From assembly GCA_002722565.1 (NCBI GenBank), contig PBMG01000010.1, positions 1 through 64,000 on the forward strand: 64,000 bases of DNA. Reading direction: 5' to 3'. The stretch comes from Acidimicrobiaceae bacterium (lineage in GTDB: Bacteria; Actinomycetota; Acidimicrobiia; Acidimicrobiales; Poriferisodalaceae). The notes beneath the pieces are model-generated. The model was given only the letters and a program-made list of their open reading frames with translations. It ran no database searches and was not told where the DNA came from. Of the stretch, positions 55,565-63,678 are shown one piece after another. The translations under genes and the position numbers were made by a program. The stretch's first letter is position 1. Each line of letters starts with the position of its first letter.

Positions 55565-57842
55565 AAGTAGTTTGGTTGAACTGAGAGAAAACATAATTAG
55601 TGACCGCGCAGTGTCCGCCCGAGAGATTCCGAAGGCTTTATCGGACGTTACGGACAAGTTTTTGGCCCAGCTATATGTGACCGAAATTGAAAATAGTGAT
55701 GGCGTTGCTTTAGTGGCGTTGGGTGGATATGGCCGAGCTGAACTTTCCCCTTCTAGCGACCTTGATCTAATGCTGATACATCAAGACAGAGAAGATATCG
55801 ATTCTTTAGCTGACCGGCTTTGGTATCCACTTTGGGATGAAGGATTTAAATTAGGTCATTCGGTGCGGTCGGTGGACCAAACTTTGAGACTTGCGTCGAC
55901 CGACCTTGAGACTGCAACAAGTTTGCTAAATGGCCGACTGATAGCTGGAGATTCAGTTCTTCTCGAAGATTTATTAGCTCGTAATGAAGAGCAATGGGTC
56001 GCTTACGGCCTAGATCGTTTAGATGAATTGGCTCGTAACGTCAGACGTCGACATCTGCTTTCCGGCGAGGTCGCGTTTTTGTTAGAACCAGATCTAAAGG
56101 AAGGACGTGGAGGACTCCGAGATGTTCATGCCATTGACTGGGCGGTTCGTGCTGGTGTCGAAGTCCCTGTCCACGACCACGAACGCTTGACCGAGGCGTA
56201 TGAGGTCTTACTCGAAGCACGCGTTGAGTTGCATAGGTTGAGTGGGAAACGAGGAGACGTACTTCTTCTCGAAGAACAGGACTCTGTTGCCGCAGCATTG
56301 GGAGACCACGATGCAGACATATTGATGGGTCGAGTAGCTGCTGCAGCTAGAACTGTCGCCTATTTGAGTGATGAAACATGGCGCCATCTAGACCGAGAAT
56401 CAAACAAGGAAGCCTCAGTCGAAATAGAGGTCGCAGGTTTAACGGTCGTCGGCAACGAACTTGTTGTCCTGGGGGACCCATCAACAGACCCCCTTCTAGT
56501 TCTGCATGCTGCTGTGCAGGCGATGTATTCAGGTTTGCCGCTTGCAAGGGAATCACTTCGCCTTTTTGCGGATCGCCAAGTTGATCTTCCCGATCCGTGG
56601 CCTCACGGGGCTCGTGAGTTGTTTGTAGAACTACTCAAAGGAGGGCACAGGGCAATTCCAGTAATCGAATCTCTTGACTATTTCGAGGTTTGGACTCATT
56701 TACTCCCGGAATGGACCCCTAACCGGTCGCGCCCGCAACGAAACGTTTATCATCGCTTTACTGTTGATCGGCATCTACTTGAAACTGTTGCAGAGGCAGC
56801 ACGTCTCACCCATCGAGTGCAGCGACCTGATCTGTTACTAGTAGCGGCGCTGCTACATGACGTTGGTAAGGGTTACCCAGGTGATCACACCGAGGTAGGT
56901 ATGCGACTTATCGGTTCTATAGCGTCTCGTTGCGGCTTCCCGAAGGAAGATGTTGCTCAACTAAGTCGACTTGTGGAAAATCACTTACTGCTGCCCGATA
57001 TAGCGACTCGAAGAGACCTAGAAGACCTGCAGACGATCCGAAACGTCGCAGAGAAGGTACAAACGGTTGAATTCTTAGAGCTCTTAGCTGCCTTAACTGA
57101 AGCTGATTCAATAGCGACTGGCCCAACCGCATGGGGTGATTGGAAAGCCCATCTAGTGGAAACGCTTGCTGAAGCCACAGTTGATTTCATATCGAGCGAT
57201 GGGTCGACGCGTCGTAGGCGACGGTCGTTCGTTACTGAAGAACTCGAAGCGCTAATGGCTGAAGAAGAAACAGTTGTTCAAGGGTCGGGAGATACGGTCA
57301 CGATTGTTGCGCCGGATCGAGCGGGTATCTTTAGCAGAGCTGCTGGCGCACTGGCCTTACGAGGGCTTGACGTCTTGCAGGCTGATGCCTATTCGAGTGA
57401 CGCAGGCATGGCTGTCTCCCAATTCAGAGTCGTTGAACCTGATACCCCAGTCGATTGGGGTCGGGTTATTGATGACATTTACCAATGCTTGCAAGGCCAT
57501 TTAGCGATAGACGCGCGAATAGCGGAAAGAGCACGGGTTTACCGTAGACGAACTGCCCTAGCTGCAAAACAGGTTGGGACCAGTGTTGTTTTTGATGTTG
57601 AGTCAGCAACAGATGCAACGATCATTGAAGTACGAACGGAAGACCACATAGGAGTTCTGTATCACCTGACAAGGACTCTTGCTGAAATGGGACTGGATAT
57701 TCGCTCGGCCAAGATTCAGACAATCTCCAATGAAGTTGTGGATACCTTCTATGTAACTGGGTCCGGCGGACCAACCTTAGATGAACTGCACCGACGAGAA
57801 ATTGAAGCAGCGTTGCGATACTCGTTGATGAGGGTCGAGTGA
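55557..57842 (+). CDS. glnD: PII uridylyltransferase/uridylyl-removing enzyme
   Basis: Adds or removes UMP (or AMP in actinobacteria) on PII according to glutamine level. 761 residues. The nucleotidyltransferase site is GGYGRAELSPSSDLDLM at 56-72; the GlnD_UR helical region follows; the HD hydrolase site AALLHDVGKG lies near residue 430; two C-terminal ACT domains (about 600-665 and 690-755; TIVAPDRAGIFSRAAGAL, IEVRTEDHIGVLYHLT) sense glutamine. Overlaps the receiver-like gene by 8 bases. No glnB or amt gene is nearby. Confidence 0.94.
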   Translation: MSESSLVELRENIISDRAVSAREIPKALSDVTDKFLAQLYVTEIENSDGVALVALGGYGRAELSPSSDLDLMLIHQDREDIDSLADRLWYPLWDEGFKLGHSVRSVDQTLRLASTDLETATSLLNGRLIAGDSVLLEDLLARNEEQWVAYGLDRLDELARNVRRRHLLSGEVAFLLEPDLKEGRGGLRDVHAIDWAVRAGVEVPVHDHERLTEAYEVLLEARVELHRLSGKRGDVLLLEEQDSVAAALGDHDADILMGRVAAAARTVAYLSDETWRHLDRESNKEASVEIEVAGLTVVGNELVVLGDPSTDPLLVLHAAVQAMYSGLPLARESLRLFADRQVDLPDPWPHGARELFVELLKGGHRAIPVIESLDYFEVWTHLLPEWTPNRSRPQRNVYHRFTVDRHLLETVAEAARLTHRVQRPDLLLVAALLHDVGKGYPGDHTEVGMRLIGSIASRCGFPKEDVAQLSRLVENHLLLPDIATRRDLEDLQTIRNVAEKVQTVEFLELLAALTEADSIATGPTAWGDWKAHLVETLAEATVDFISSDGSTRRRRRSFVTEELEALMAEEETVVQGSGDTVTIVAPDRAGIFSRAAGALALRGLDVLQADAYSSDAGMAVSQFRVVEPDTPVDWGRVIDDIYQCLQGHLAIDARIAERARVYRRRTALAAKQVGTSVVFDVESATDATIIEVRTEDHIGVLYHLTRTLAEMGLDIRSAKIQTISNEVVDTFYVTGSGGPTLDELHRREIEAALRYSLMRVE

Positions 57843-57851
57843 CTCTGGTTC

Positions 57852-58556
57852 GTGAGCGCGACTAGCCTCGCTCTGATGGCTAAATCAGCGACGGGTCAAG
57901 ATCTCCTTAATTGGGCTGAAACCCTGGCTGGAATTGCCCGAACTGGGTTGGGGTTCAGTGAAAGCCTGTACGAAAAGGAGCGCTATGAAGAGATTCTCAA
58001 AGTTGCTTCTGAAATGTATGGGGCAGCAGATGGGGACTTAGAACCCGGGGATGTAGCTGTCGAATGGATGAGGATGGTGGGCGATGGAGTTGCTGGTTAT
58101 GTAACTCCGAAGGCTGCGATAGGCGCTGTTGTCGGTAACGAGAAGAACGAGATCCTTCTTGTCCAGCGGGCAGATAGCGGAGTATGGCTCTACCCAACGG
58201 GCTGGGCTGATATCGGTTATTCACCGGTGGAAGTCGCGATGAAAGAGGTTTACGAAGAAACGGGAATTTACTGTGAACCCATGTCGCTTATCTCGATTGT
58301 CGATGGGATGCGGCAAGGATTCACCCGGATTCCGCTTTATTCAATGGTGTTTCATTGTCGTGCGGTTGGTGGCGAGCTCAAGGCCCACCCTTTGGAAACT
58401 AGCGATTGCGGGTGGTTTGCTCGAGATTCCCTCCCAGAGCCCTTAGCTGGCTTGGAGACATGGGTCGAAGATGCTTTTGCCGCAATTGAAGGCCAGAGGC
58501 CAGAAGTTAGGTATGACGAACCACGGTCTAAGCCCTGGGAAGAAGAAAGCAAATAA
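57852..58556 (+). CDS. Nudix hydrolase with an N-terminal accessory domain
   Basis: 234 residues. An N-terminal helical domain (about 1-85) of the Nudix_hydro_N type is followed by the Nudix fold (AAIGAVVGNEKNEILLVQR). The Nudix box reads GWADIGYSPVEVAMKEVYEETGI (shortened: MKEVYEETG): EExG is intact, but the box Arg is Lys and the upstream Glu positions are Asp and Tyr. Such changes occur in ADP-sugar or nucleoside-diphosphate hydrolases; the substrate is unknown. GTG start 9 bases after glnD. Confidence 0.85.
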   Translation: MSATSLALMAKSATGQDLLNWAETLAGIARTGLGFSESLYEKERYEEILKVASEMYGAADGDLEPGDVAVEWMRMVGDGVAGYVTPKAAIGAVVGNEKNEILLVQRADSGVWLYPTGWADIGYSPVEVAMKEVYEETGIYCEPMSLISIVDGMRQGFTRIPLYSMVFHCRAVGGELKAHPLETSDCGWFARDSLPEPLAGLETWVEDAFAAIEGQRPEVRYDEPRSKPWEEESK

Positions 58557-58573
58557 AAGGTCGTATTAAATTT

Positions 58574-59458
58574 CTATTCGTCTTGTTGCCTAAGGAATTC
58601 TTCGAGTTCATCAATCATTGCTTCAGGGTTGTCCGCCATATCAGTGAGCTCTTCGGCGCCTTCGTCAAGTAATTGCTGGGCATACTCAGCGAGGTTCGGA
58701 TCACTGTCGACTAGTTCGTTGATTTGACGATCGTAACTAGCAGCGGCAATTTGAAGGTCAGTCGCGCCTAAAGGAATATCTAGAAATTCCACTATTTGCT
58801 GCACTAGAGCAAGTGCTGCTTTCGGAGACGGATTGTGGCCGATGTAGGACGGAACTGCTGCCCAAAAGGAGAGGCTGTCGAAACCTCCGCGATGAAAGAC
58901 ATCATTGAGTACGCCAATTATTCCGGTGGGTCCTTCGTACTGAGAAGGCGTCAGACCTAATTCAAGGTTGATTACCTCATTATTAGAGGCGCCGATTACA
59001 TCTACAGGAGCTTGGTGGTGAGTGTCGGTGAGGAGCGCCCCAAGGGTAATGACAGTAGAGGCCGATAGTTCGGTAGCAACTGACAGTAGCGCTTCGGAAA
59101 AAGTGCGCCAGCGGAGCCGCGGTTCGATGCCAACAATCGTTACGAGTGGCCGGCCGTCGTCAAGTTCGCCTACTCTCACCTCGTTTACTGGCCAATCGAT
59201 TCGTCGATCATCGCCCTCCAGGCGAACGGTTGGACGAACAGACGCGAAGTCATAGAAATATTCTGGGTCTATTGTTGCTACACGTTGACACTCGTAGCGA
59301 CGTGTCAAATAACTGACGGCCTCGGTTGCTGCATCTCCAGCGTCGTTCCAACCAGTGAAAGCTGCGAGGAGCACCGCTTCTTTTAAGACGGGATGTTCGC
59401 TCCACTCGACGTGTTCCACGGAGAAAAGGCTATCCGCGGATCTCGCGATCCGTACCAT
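58574..59458 (-). CDS. PAC2-family protein
   Basis: 294 residues from ATG 59458. LLAAFTGWNDAGDAATEAV near the N-terminus is the PAC2 signature, followed by the TLGALLTDTHHQAPVDV and TGIIGVLNDVFHRGGF segments. Known: PAC2 proteins in eukaryotes assemble the proteasome; in Actinobacteria they occur without clear function. The C-terminus is acidic and helical (EELTDMADNPEAMIDELEEFL). Divergent from the GNAT gene with only 25 bases between the starts. Leaderless translation is possible, as no site is visible. Confidence 0.85.
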   Translation of the reverse strand: MVRIARSADSLFSVEHVEWSEHPVLKEAVLLAAFTGWNDAGDAATEAVSYLTRRYECQRVATIDPEYFYDFASVRPTVRLEGDDRRIDWPVNEVRVGELDDGRPLVTIVGIEPRLRWRTFSEALLSVATELSASTVITLGALLTDTHHQAPVDVIGASNNEVINLELGLTPSQYEGPTGIIGVLNDVFHRGGFDSLSFWAAVPSYIGHNPSPKAALALVQQIVEFLDIPLGATDLQIAAASYDRQINELVDSDPNLAEYAQQLLDEGAEELTDMADNPEAMIDELEEFLRQQDE

Positions 59459-59483
59459 GAAGACGTTGACGGAGGATAAAGCG

Positions 59484-59915
59484 ATGCCCATTGAGATCAG
59501 TATTTGTGAAAGTGTCGACGAGATCGTTGTTGCAGCATTTGAACGGTTGATACCGCAACTATCGAGTTCGTCGTCTCTTCCTACTGCAGAACAACTGGTA
59601 GAGATCCTCGATCATGATGCATCTACCGTTCTTTTAGCTAAAGACGGGGACACAATTGTGGGGTCGATGACGCTGATCGTATTCCAAATCCCTACAGGCA
59701 TAAGGGCCTGGATTGAAGATGTTGTGGTTGATGAACAAGCACGAGGTAAAGGTGTGGGAGAAGCGTTGAATCAGCGTGCTATGGAAATCGCAATGAAGGC
59801 TGGGGCAAAAACGATTGACCTCACCTCACGACCGTCGCGTGAAGCTGCTAACAGGCTGTATCAGCGTCTTGGTTTTAAGGCTCGCGACACAAACATTTAC
59901 CGTTACGAGGCTTAG
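59484..59915 (+). CDS. GNAT-family N-acetyltransferase
   Basis: 143 residues. The acetyl-CoA site is DEQARGKGVGEAL (R/Q-x-x-G-x-G/A form), followed by SREAANRLYQRLGFKARDT, the usual C-terminal motif. The ATG at 59484 follows a GGAGGA site at 59471-59476; a longer reading from 59355 has no site and overlaps the PAC2 gene. The haemoglobin gene starts four bases after the stop. Substrate unknown. Confidence 0.9.
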   Translation: MPIEISICESVDEIVVAAFERLIPQLSSSSSLPTAEQLVEILDHDASTVLLAKDGDTIVGSMTLIVFQIPTGIRAWIEDVVVDEQARGKGVGEALNQRAMEIAMKAGAKTIDLTSRPSREAANRLYQRLGFKARDTNIYRYEA

Positions 59916-59919
59916 ACCG

Positions 59920-60306
59920 ATGGTCGAAGTTGGGGAAGAAAGTGTTTACGACCGTGTAGGAGGAATGCCCTGGTTTCATGATCTGTGTACCCGCTTTTAC
60001 CGTCGAGTCGCTGATGATGAGGTGCTGCGTCCTTTGTATCCGGACGATTTAGAGCCTTCTAGGTATTGGCTAGCGCTCTTTCTCGCACAATATTGGGGAG
60101 GTCCTGTCGAGTATTCAAGAGACAGGGGCCATCCGAGGTTACGAATGCGTCACGCCCATTTTCGGGTGGGACTCGTTGAGCGAGATCGTTGGTATGAACA
60201 TATGGCGGCAGCTTTGGGTGAAATAGAAATTGATGTAGAACTGCATGAGCAGATGCTGGAATACTTCTCAATGGCAGCTAATCATTTGGTGAATACGCCT
60301 GACTGA
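59920..60306 (+). CDS. glbO: Group II truncated haemoglobin (GlbO-like)
   Basis: 128 residues. Very close in pattern to mycobacterial GlbO: YRRVADDEVLRPLYPDD, AQYWGGPVEYSRDRGHPRLRMRHA (shortened). Proximal haem His is His78 (RMRHAHF), and the group II markers are Tyr27 (B10), Tyr40 (CD1) and Trp91 (G8). These proteins bind O2 and NO tightly and protect against nitrosative stress or assist respiration. ATG at 59920; a longer reading upstream would overlap the GNAT gene. Confidence 0.93.
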   Translation: MVEVGEESVYDRVGGMPWFHDLCTRFYRRVADDEVLRPLYPDDLEPSRYWLALFLAQYWGGPVEYSRDRGHPRLRMRHAHFRVGLVERDRWYEHMAAALGEIEIDVELHEQMLEYFSMAANHLVNTPD

Positions 60307-60340
60307 ATCGGACCCGAGTACGGTTATTGGCAGGGGGTTG

Positions 60341-60841
60341 ATGATGGATCAAAATGCGATCGACTTGGGACTTCTAGTTTTGCGGCTAACGGTCGGAGTG
60401 ACACTTGCGCTTCATGGAATCGCGAAATATAGAGGTGGCATCGATGGTGTCGGTCGTTGGTTTAAGAGTGAAGGGCTTTCACCAGGACTGCTGCACGCCC
60501 ATTTGGCGGCTATGAGCGAAATTGTTTTTGGACTTGCAGTTGCTGCGGGCTTGTCAATGCCCTTTAGCGGAATGGGGTACGTCGGAGTCATGGTTACAGC
60601 GGGTTGGGTCGGACATCGCAAGAACGGATTCTTCATCATCAAGGATGGGTGGGAGTATGTCTTTGTGCTGGCGATTACAGCTTCGTCATTTGCGTTGTTA
60701 GGTGCCGGAACCTGGTCTGTGGACAACGCCTTAGGAATTGAGATGAGTGGTATTGGATGGTTTATCGCCACGTGGCTTGGGGGAGTAGGTTCTGCGATAG
60801 CTCTGTTGCTAACTTTCTATCGTCCTGACGTAGACCAGTAG
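60341..60841 (+). CDS. DoxX-family membrane protein
   Basis: 166 residues with four to five hydrophobic helices; LRLTVGVTLALHGIAKYRGGIDGVGRW and the MSEIVFGLAVAAG segment are DoxX signatures (shortened). Known members are linked to quinol oxidation or thiol stress, but most have no proven role. Two ATGs (60341, 60344) after GGGGG; the second is better spaced. Follows the haemoglobin gene by 34 bases. Confidence 0.82.
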   Translation: MMDQNAIDLGLLVLRLTVGVTLALHGIAKYRGGIDGVGRWFKSEGLSPGLLHAHLAAMSEIVFGLAVAAGLSMPFSGMGYVGVMVTAGWVGHRKNGFFIIKDGWEYVFVLAITASSFALLGAGTWSVDNALGIEMSGIGWFIATWLGGVGSAIALLLTFYRPDVDQ

Positions 60842-60871
60842 ACACGATCGTAAACTCTTCGGTTGCAGCGC

Positions 60872-61276
60872 ATGCCAAACCAACTTTGGGCCTTACGAGT
60901 CAAACTGTTTCGCTATTCAGGCGTGTCAGCTGTGACCGTGGTTATCACACAAACCTGCCTTTGGCTTGGTCTGGTGATTGTTGGATGGCCAGCCTTAATA
61001 GCTAACGTTGTCGCTGTAACTGTGGGAGCTGTTCCTGCTTATTTGCTGAATAGATCTTGGGTGTGGGGACGCAAAGATTCACATTCCATGCGCGATGAAA
61101 TATTGCCGTTTTGGTTGTATAGCGTCGTTGGTTTAGCGCTTTCTTCCTCTCTTGTTACTTTGGCAGCCTTGTGGTGGAGTTCGACGGCCTTGGTCATGGC
61201 AGCCAATCTGGTCGGTTTTGGGGTTTTATGGTTGGGAAAATTTTTTATGTTGGAAAAGTTTCTATTCAAACGGTAG
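60872..61276 (+). CDS. GtrA-like membrane protein
   Basis: 134 residues with four membrane helices (RYSGVSAVTVVITQTCLWLGL, LIANVVAVTVGAVPAYLLN, FWLYSVVGLALSSSLVTLAA, LVMAANLVGFGVLWLGKFFML; first ones shortened). NRSWVWG is the GtrA signature. Known: the family assists transfer of polyprenyl-linked sugars across the membrane. Fits the following glycan-like cluster. ATG 60872 chosen over TTG 60863. Confidence 0.85.
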   Translation: MPNQLWALRVKLFRYSGVSAVTVVITQTCLWLGLVIVGWPALIANVVAVTVGAVPAYLLNRSWVWGRKDSHSMRDEILPFWLYSVVGLALSSSLVTLAALWWSSTALVMAANLVGFGVLWLGKFFMLEKFLFKR

Positions 61277-61286
61277 TGACGGAAGT

Positions 61287-61907
61287 ATGCGAGCAGATCT
61301 AGAAACCATGGCGCGCGAGGCTAGGGGTTTCATGCCGCATAACGAAGGCATGGGACTTTATGAAACAGCTCTCCAATTAGCGTCTGCAGAGACAATTGTT
61401 GAAATAGGTAGCTACTGTGGAAAGTCCACTATTTACCTTGGGGCTGCAGCGATCGAAAATGGGTCACTGGTCTTCACGGTGGATCACCACCGGGGGTCTG
61501 AGGAGATGCAGCAAGGGTGGGAGCACCATGATGCTGAGTTGGTCGATCCGAGCACGGGAAGAATTGACTCGCTACCTGAATTGCGGCGCAACATAGAACG
61601 GGCAGGGCTTGAAAATGTCGTTGTACCGATCGTGGGAGACTCTCAAATAATTGCTAAACGGTGGGCGGCACCCATTTCTATGCTTTTCATTGATGGTGGT
61701 CATGGCGTCGAGCCCGCACATACTGACTACGAAGAATGGACTCCGAAGGTCGTAGCTGGCGGTTTTTTGGCGATCCATGATGTGTTCGCTGACCCTGCTG
61801 ATGGTGGGCGCCCACCGTACGAGATTTACTCGCGCGCCATACAAGAAGGCGGTTTCGAATCGTTCTCAAGCTTTGGGAGCCTTCAAGTATTGCGCCGCCC
61901 GGTCTGA
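61287..61907 (+). CDS. Class I SAM-dependent methyltransferase (Methyltransf_24)
   Basis: 206 residues. TIVEIGSYCGKSTIYLGAA near residue 37 is the SAM-binding loop, MLFIDGGHGVEPAHTDYEEW gives the acidic DGxH motif typical of this family, and GGFLAIHDV follows. Likely methylates a sugar or polyketide hydroxyl (family knowledge). Start at 61287 chosen; a longer reading lies inside the GtrA gene. 11 bases separate it from GtrA. Confidence 0.85.
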   Translation: MRADLETMAREARGFMPHNEGMGLYETALQLASAETIVEIGSYCGKSTIYLGAAAIENGSLVFTVDHHRGSEEMQQGWEHHDAELVDPSTGRIDSLPELRRNIERAGLENVVVPIVGDSQIIAKRWAAPISMLFIDGGHGVEPAHTDYEEWTPKVVAGGFLAIHDVFADPADGGRPPYEIYSRAIQEGGFESFSSFGSLQVLRRPV

Positions 61908-61919
61908 AAGATTTGGGCT

Positions 61920-62948
61920 CTAGGAACCTAGTGATGGCAGTCCGTGTCCGAGCACTAACCGAGACGCAGCCGAATGGTTGGTTAGCGCGTCGGCAGCAAG
62001 GATCACAGCGGCACTTGAATAAGTTGAGCGTTCGCTGTCTGGAAAAGTGATGGTTTCTGGGAATACCATCCCGGTGAAATAGGCGCCGTCTTCATCTCGC
62101 AAGGGTTGGACGCTCTGAAAAAGCCGGTGTGCTGTGGCTTCATCTCCGATTGCAAGATAAGCCATCGCGCATTCACAGGTTTCTGCGGTTGTAACCCAAG
62201 GCTGATCTGACACACAGCGGACGCCATGATCATCAAGCATGAACTCGTCAAACCTAGAAGCCATTCGTTGAGAAGCTAAATCTTTGGTTAAGGCACTAGT
62301 GAGGACTGGGTAGTACCAGTCCATAGCCCATCGCTTTTTAGGTTCGAATTGCTCTTCATTGGTGCGTAGCAAACTCGAAAGGCGAACCGCAGCGAACTCC
62401 CACTCAGGCTGTTCTGCGCCGAGGTGAAGAGCGATTGCTAAGCCGCAACGTAAGGAATGGTAGATCGATGAACTTCCGGTCACCAAGGAATAGGACCACG
62501 CCGTGCCACTTGTGTGGATTGCCCAAGGAATATGTCCAGAAGCAGTTTGATGACCGACAACGAAATCCAGTGCTTGTTTCACCACTGGCCACAATTCCTC
62601 CAAGAAATTGTCGTCACCAGTGGTTAGGTAGTGATGCCATACCCCCGTAGCTATGTAAGCGCAACAGTTGGTATCAACCTTGGCGTCCTCGATACCGTCC
62701 GTTAGGTAGTAGTGGTGCCAACTCCCGTCAGAGAGCTGATTTCTAGCTAGCCATTGGTAAGCGCGCTCGGCAGCATCGATGAAACCAGCTGCCGACAAAG
62801 CCATTGCGGCTTCAGTGTGATTCCAGGTATCCGAATGTCCGTCGGGGAACCAAAGAATCATGCCGTCAGGGGTTTGTTGGTCACAAATCGTTGAAGCTGT
62901 GGCCTTGATTTGGGCGGCTGTCAAAGCACCGGTTGACTCAGGTTGCAT
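61920..62948 (-). CDS. Alpha/alpha-toroid protein (prenyltransferase/glycosidase-like), function unknown
   Basis: 342 residues. Repeated helical pairs with LARNQLSDGSWHHYY, YQWLARNQ, VKQALDFVVGHQTASGHIPW and CAMAYLAIGDEATAHRLFQSV (first and last shortened) indicate an alpha/alpha toroid, the fold shared by terpene cyclases and six-hairpin glycosidases. No DxDD or obvious catalytic acid pair stood out. The start ATG has GGGAG upstream; it overlaps the end of the methyltransferase gene by 11 bases, so it is the last gene of the minus-strand cluster. Confidence 0.75.
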   Translation of the reverse strand: MQPESTGALTAAQIKATASTICDQQTPDGMILWFPDGHSDTWNHTEAAMALSAAGFIDAAERAYQWLARNQLSDGSWHHYYLTDGIEDAKVDTNCCAYIATGVWHHYLTTGDDNFLEELWPVVKQALDFVVGHQTASGHIPWAIHTSGTAWSYSLVTGSSSIYHSLRCGLAIALHLGAEQPEWEFAAVRLSSLLRTNEEQFEPKKRWAMDWYYPVLTSALTKDLASQRMASRFDEFMLDDHGVRCVSDQPWVTTAETCECAMAYLAIGDEATAHRLFQSVQPLRDEDGAYFTGMVFPETITFPDSERSTYSSAAVILAADALTNHSAASRLVLGHGLPSLGS

Positions 62949-63678
62949 TTGTTGCTCCCGCTTCCGGTTTCGTCGCGTACAACACCACCGATTTGCCAAT
63001 AAGAGGATTGAGTAGCCGATCAAGCAATCTAGTTATAAACGGTCTTTTCGTGATGTCCCAAACAAGGAATTGGTGGTATGCCTTCACTAATCTGTTGTCG
63101 TTGTTGTTGGGACCTACAGCGCATTTGATCCACCAGTAGGGCGAATGTAACGAGTGTGCTCTAGCCCAACCTTCGGGGTTGAGGCCTGCTCGGCTGATCT
63201 TGGAGCGAAGTTCTGACTTTCGGTAGATACGCACATGTCCGCCGACCGCCTTGGGAGCGTAATACTCGTCGTTTAACCGCCAACAAATTTTCTCAGCCAC
63301 CCACGCTGGCACTGTCACAGCAATACTGCCCCCGGGTCTTAAGACTCGTACCAGCTCTTCAATGGCGCCCGTATCATTTGGTATATGTTCAAGTACTTCT
63401 GAGCAGATAATCCGATCAAAGGTTCCGTCTGAAAATGGAAGCTCAAGGGCATCAGCGGATACAGGTTGACCTTGAACATCGCTTGCTAGTTCACCGGCAT
63501 CAATCATCGCGGCAAAAGTATTTTTAACGTCAAATAATTCTTGGAGGTCCTGATCAAGTGCGACGATGCGACACCCACGCCGTACGGTTTCGAAAGCGTG
63601 ACGACCGGCACCGCAACCCATATCTAGGACAAGTTCACCGGGTCTTGTCCCTAATCGGTCGTAGTCAACTGTGAGCAT
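62938..63678 (-). CDS. Class I SAM-dependent methyltransferase
   Basis: 246 residues. LVLDMGCGAGRHAFE near residue 17 is SAM motif I, IVALDQDLQEL gives the acidic residue of motif II, and FDRIICSEVLEHIPND and VLRPGGSIAVTVP match methyltransferase type 11. Overlaps the glycosyltransferase stop (TGATG) and the toroid gene. Substrate probably a glycan or lipid given the neighbours (inference). Confidence 0.88.
   Translation of the reverse strand: MLTVDYDRLGTRPGELVLDMGCGAGRHAFETVRRGCRIVALDQDLQELFDVKNTFAAMIDAGELASDVQGQPVSADALELPFSDGTFDRIICSEVLEHIPNDTGAIEELVRVLRPGGSIAVTVPAWVAEKICWRLNDEYYAPKAVGGHVRIYRKSELRSKISRAGLNPEGWARAHSLHSPYWWIKCAVGPNNNDNRLVKAYHQFLVWDITKRPFITRLLDRLLNPLIGKSVVLYATKPEAGATNAT

Noticed and set aside
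59355-59483. N-terminal extension of the GNAT gene
   Set aside because: It overlaps the PAC2 gene on the other strand, and a GGAGGA site sits before the ATG at 59484.
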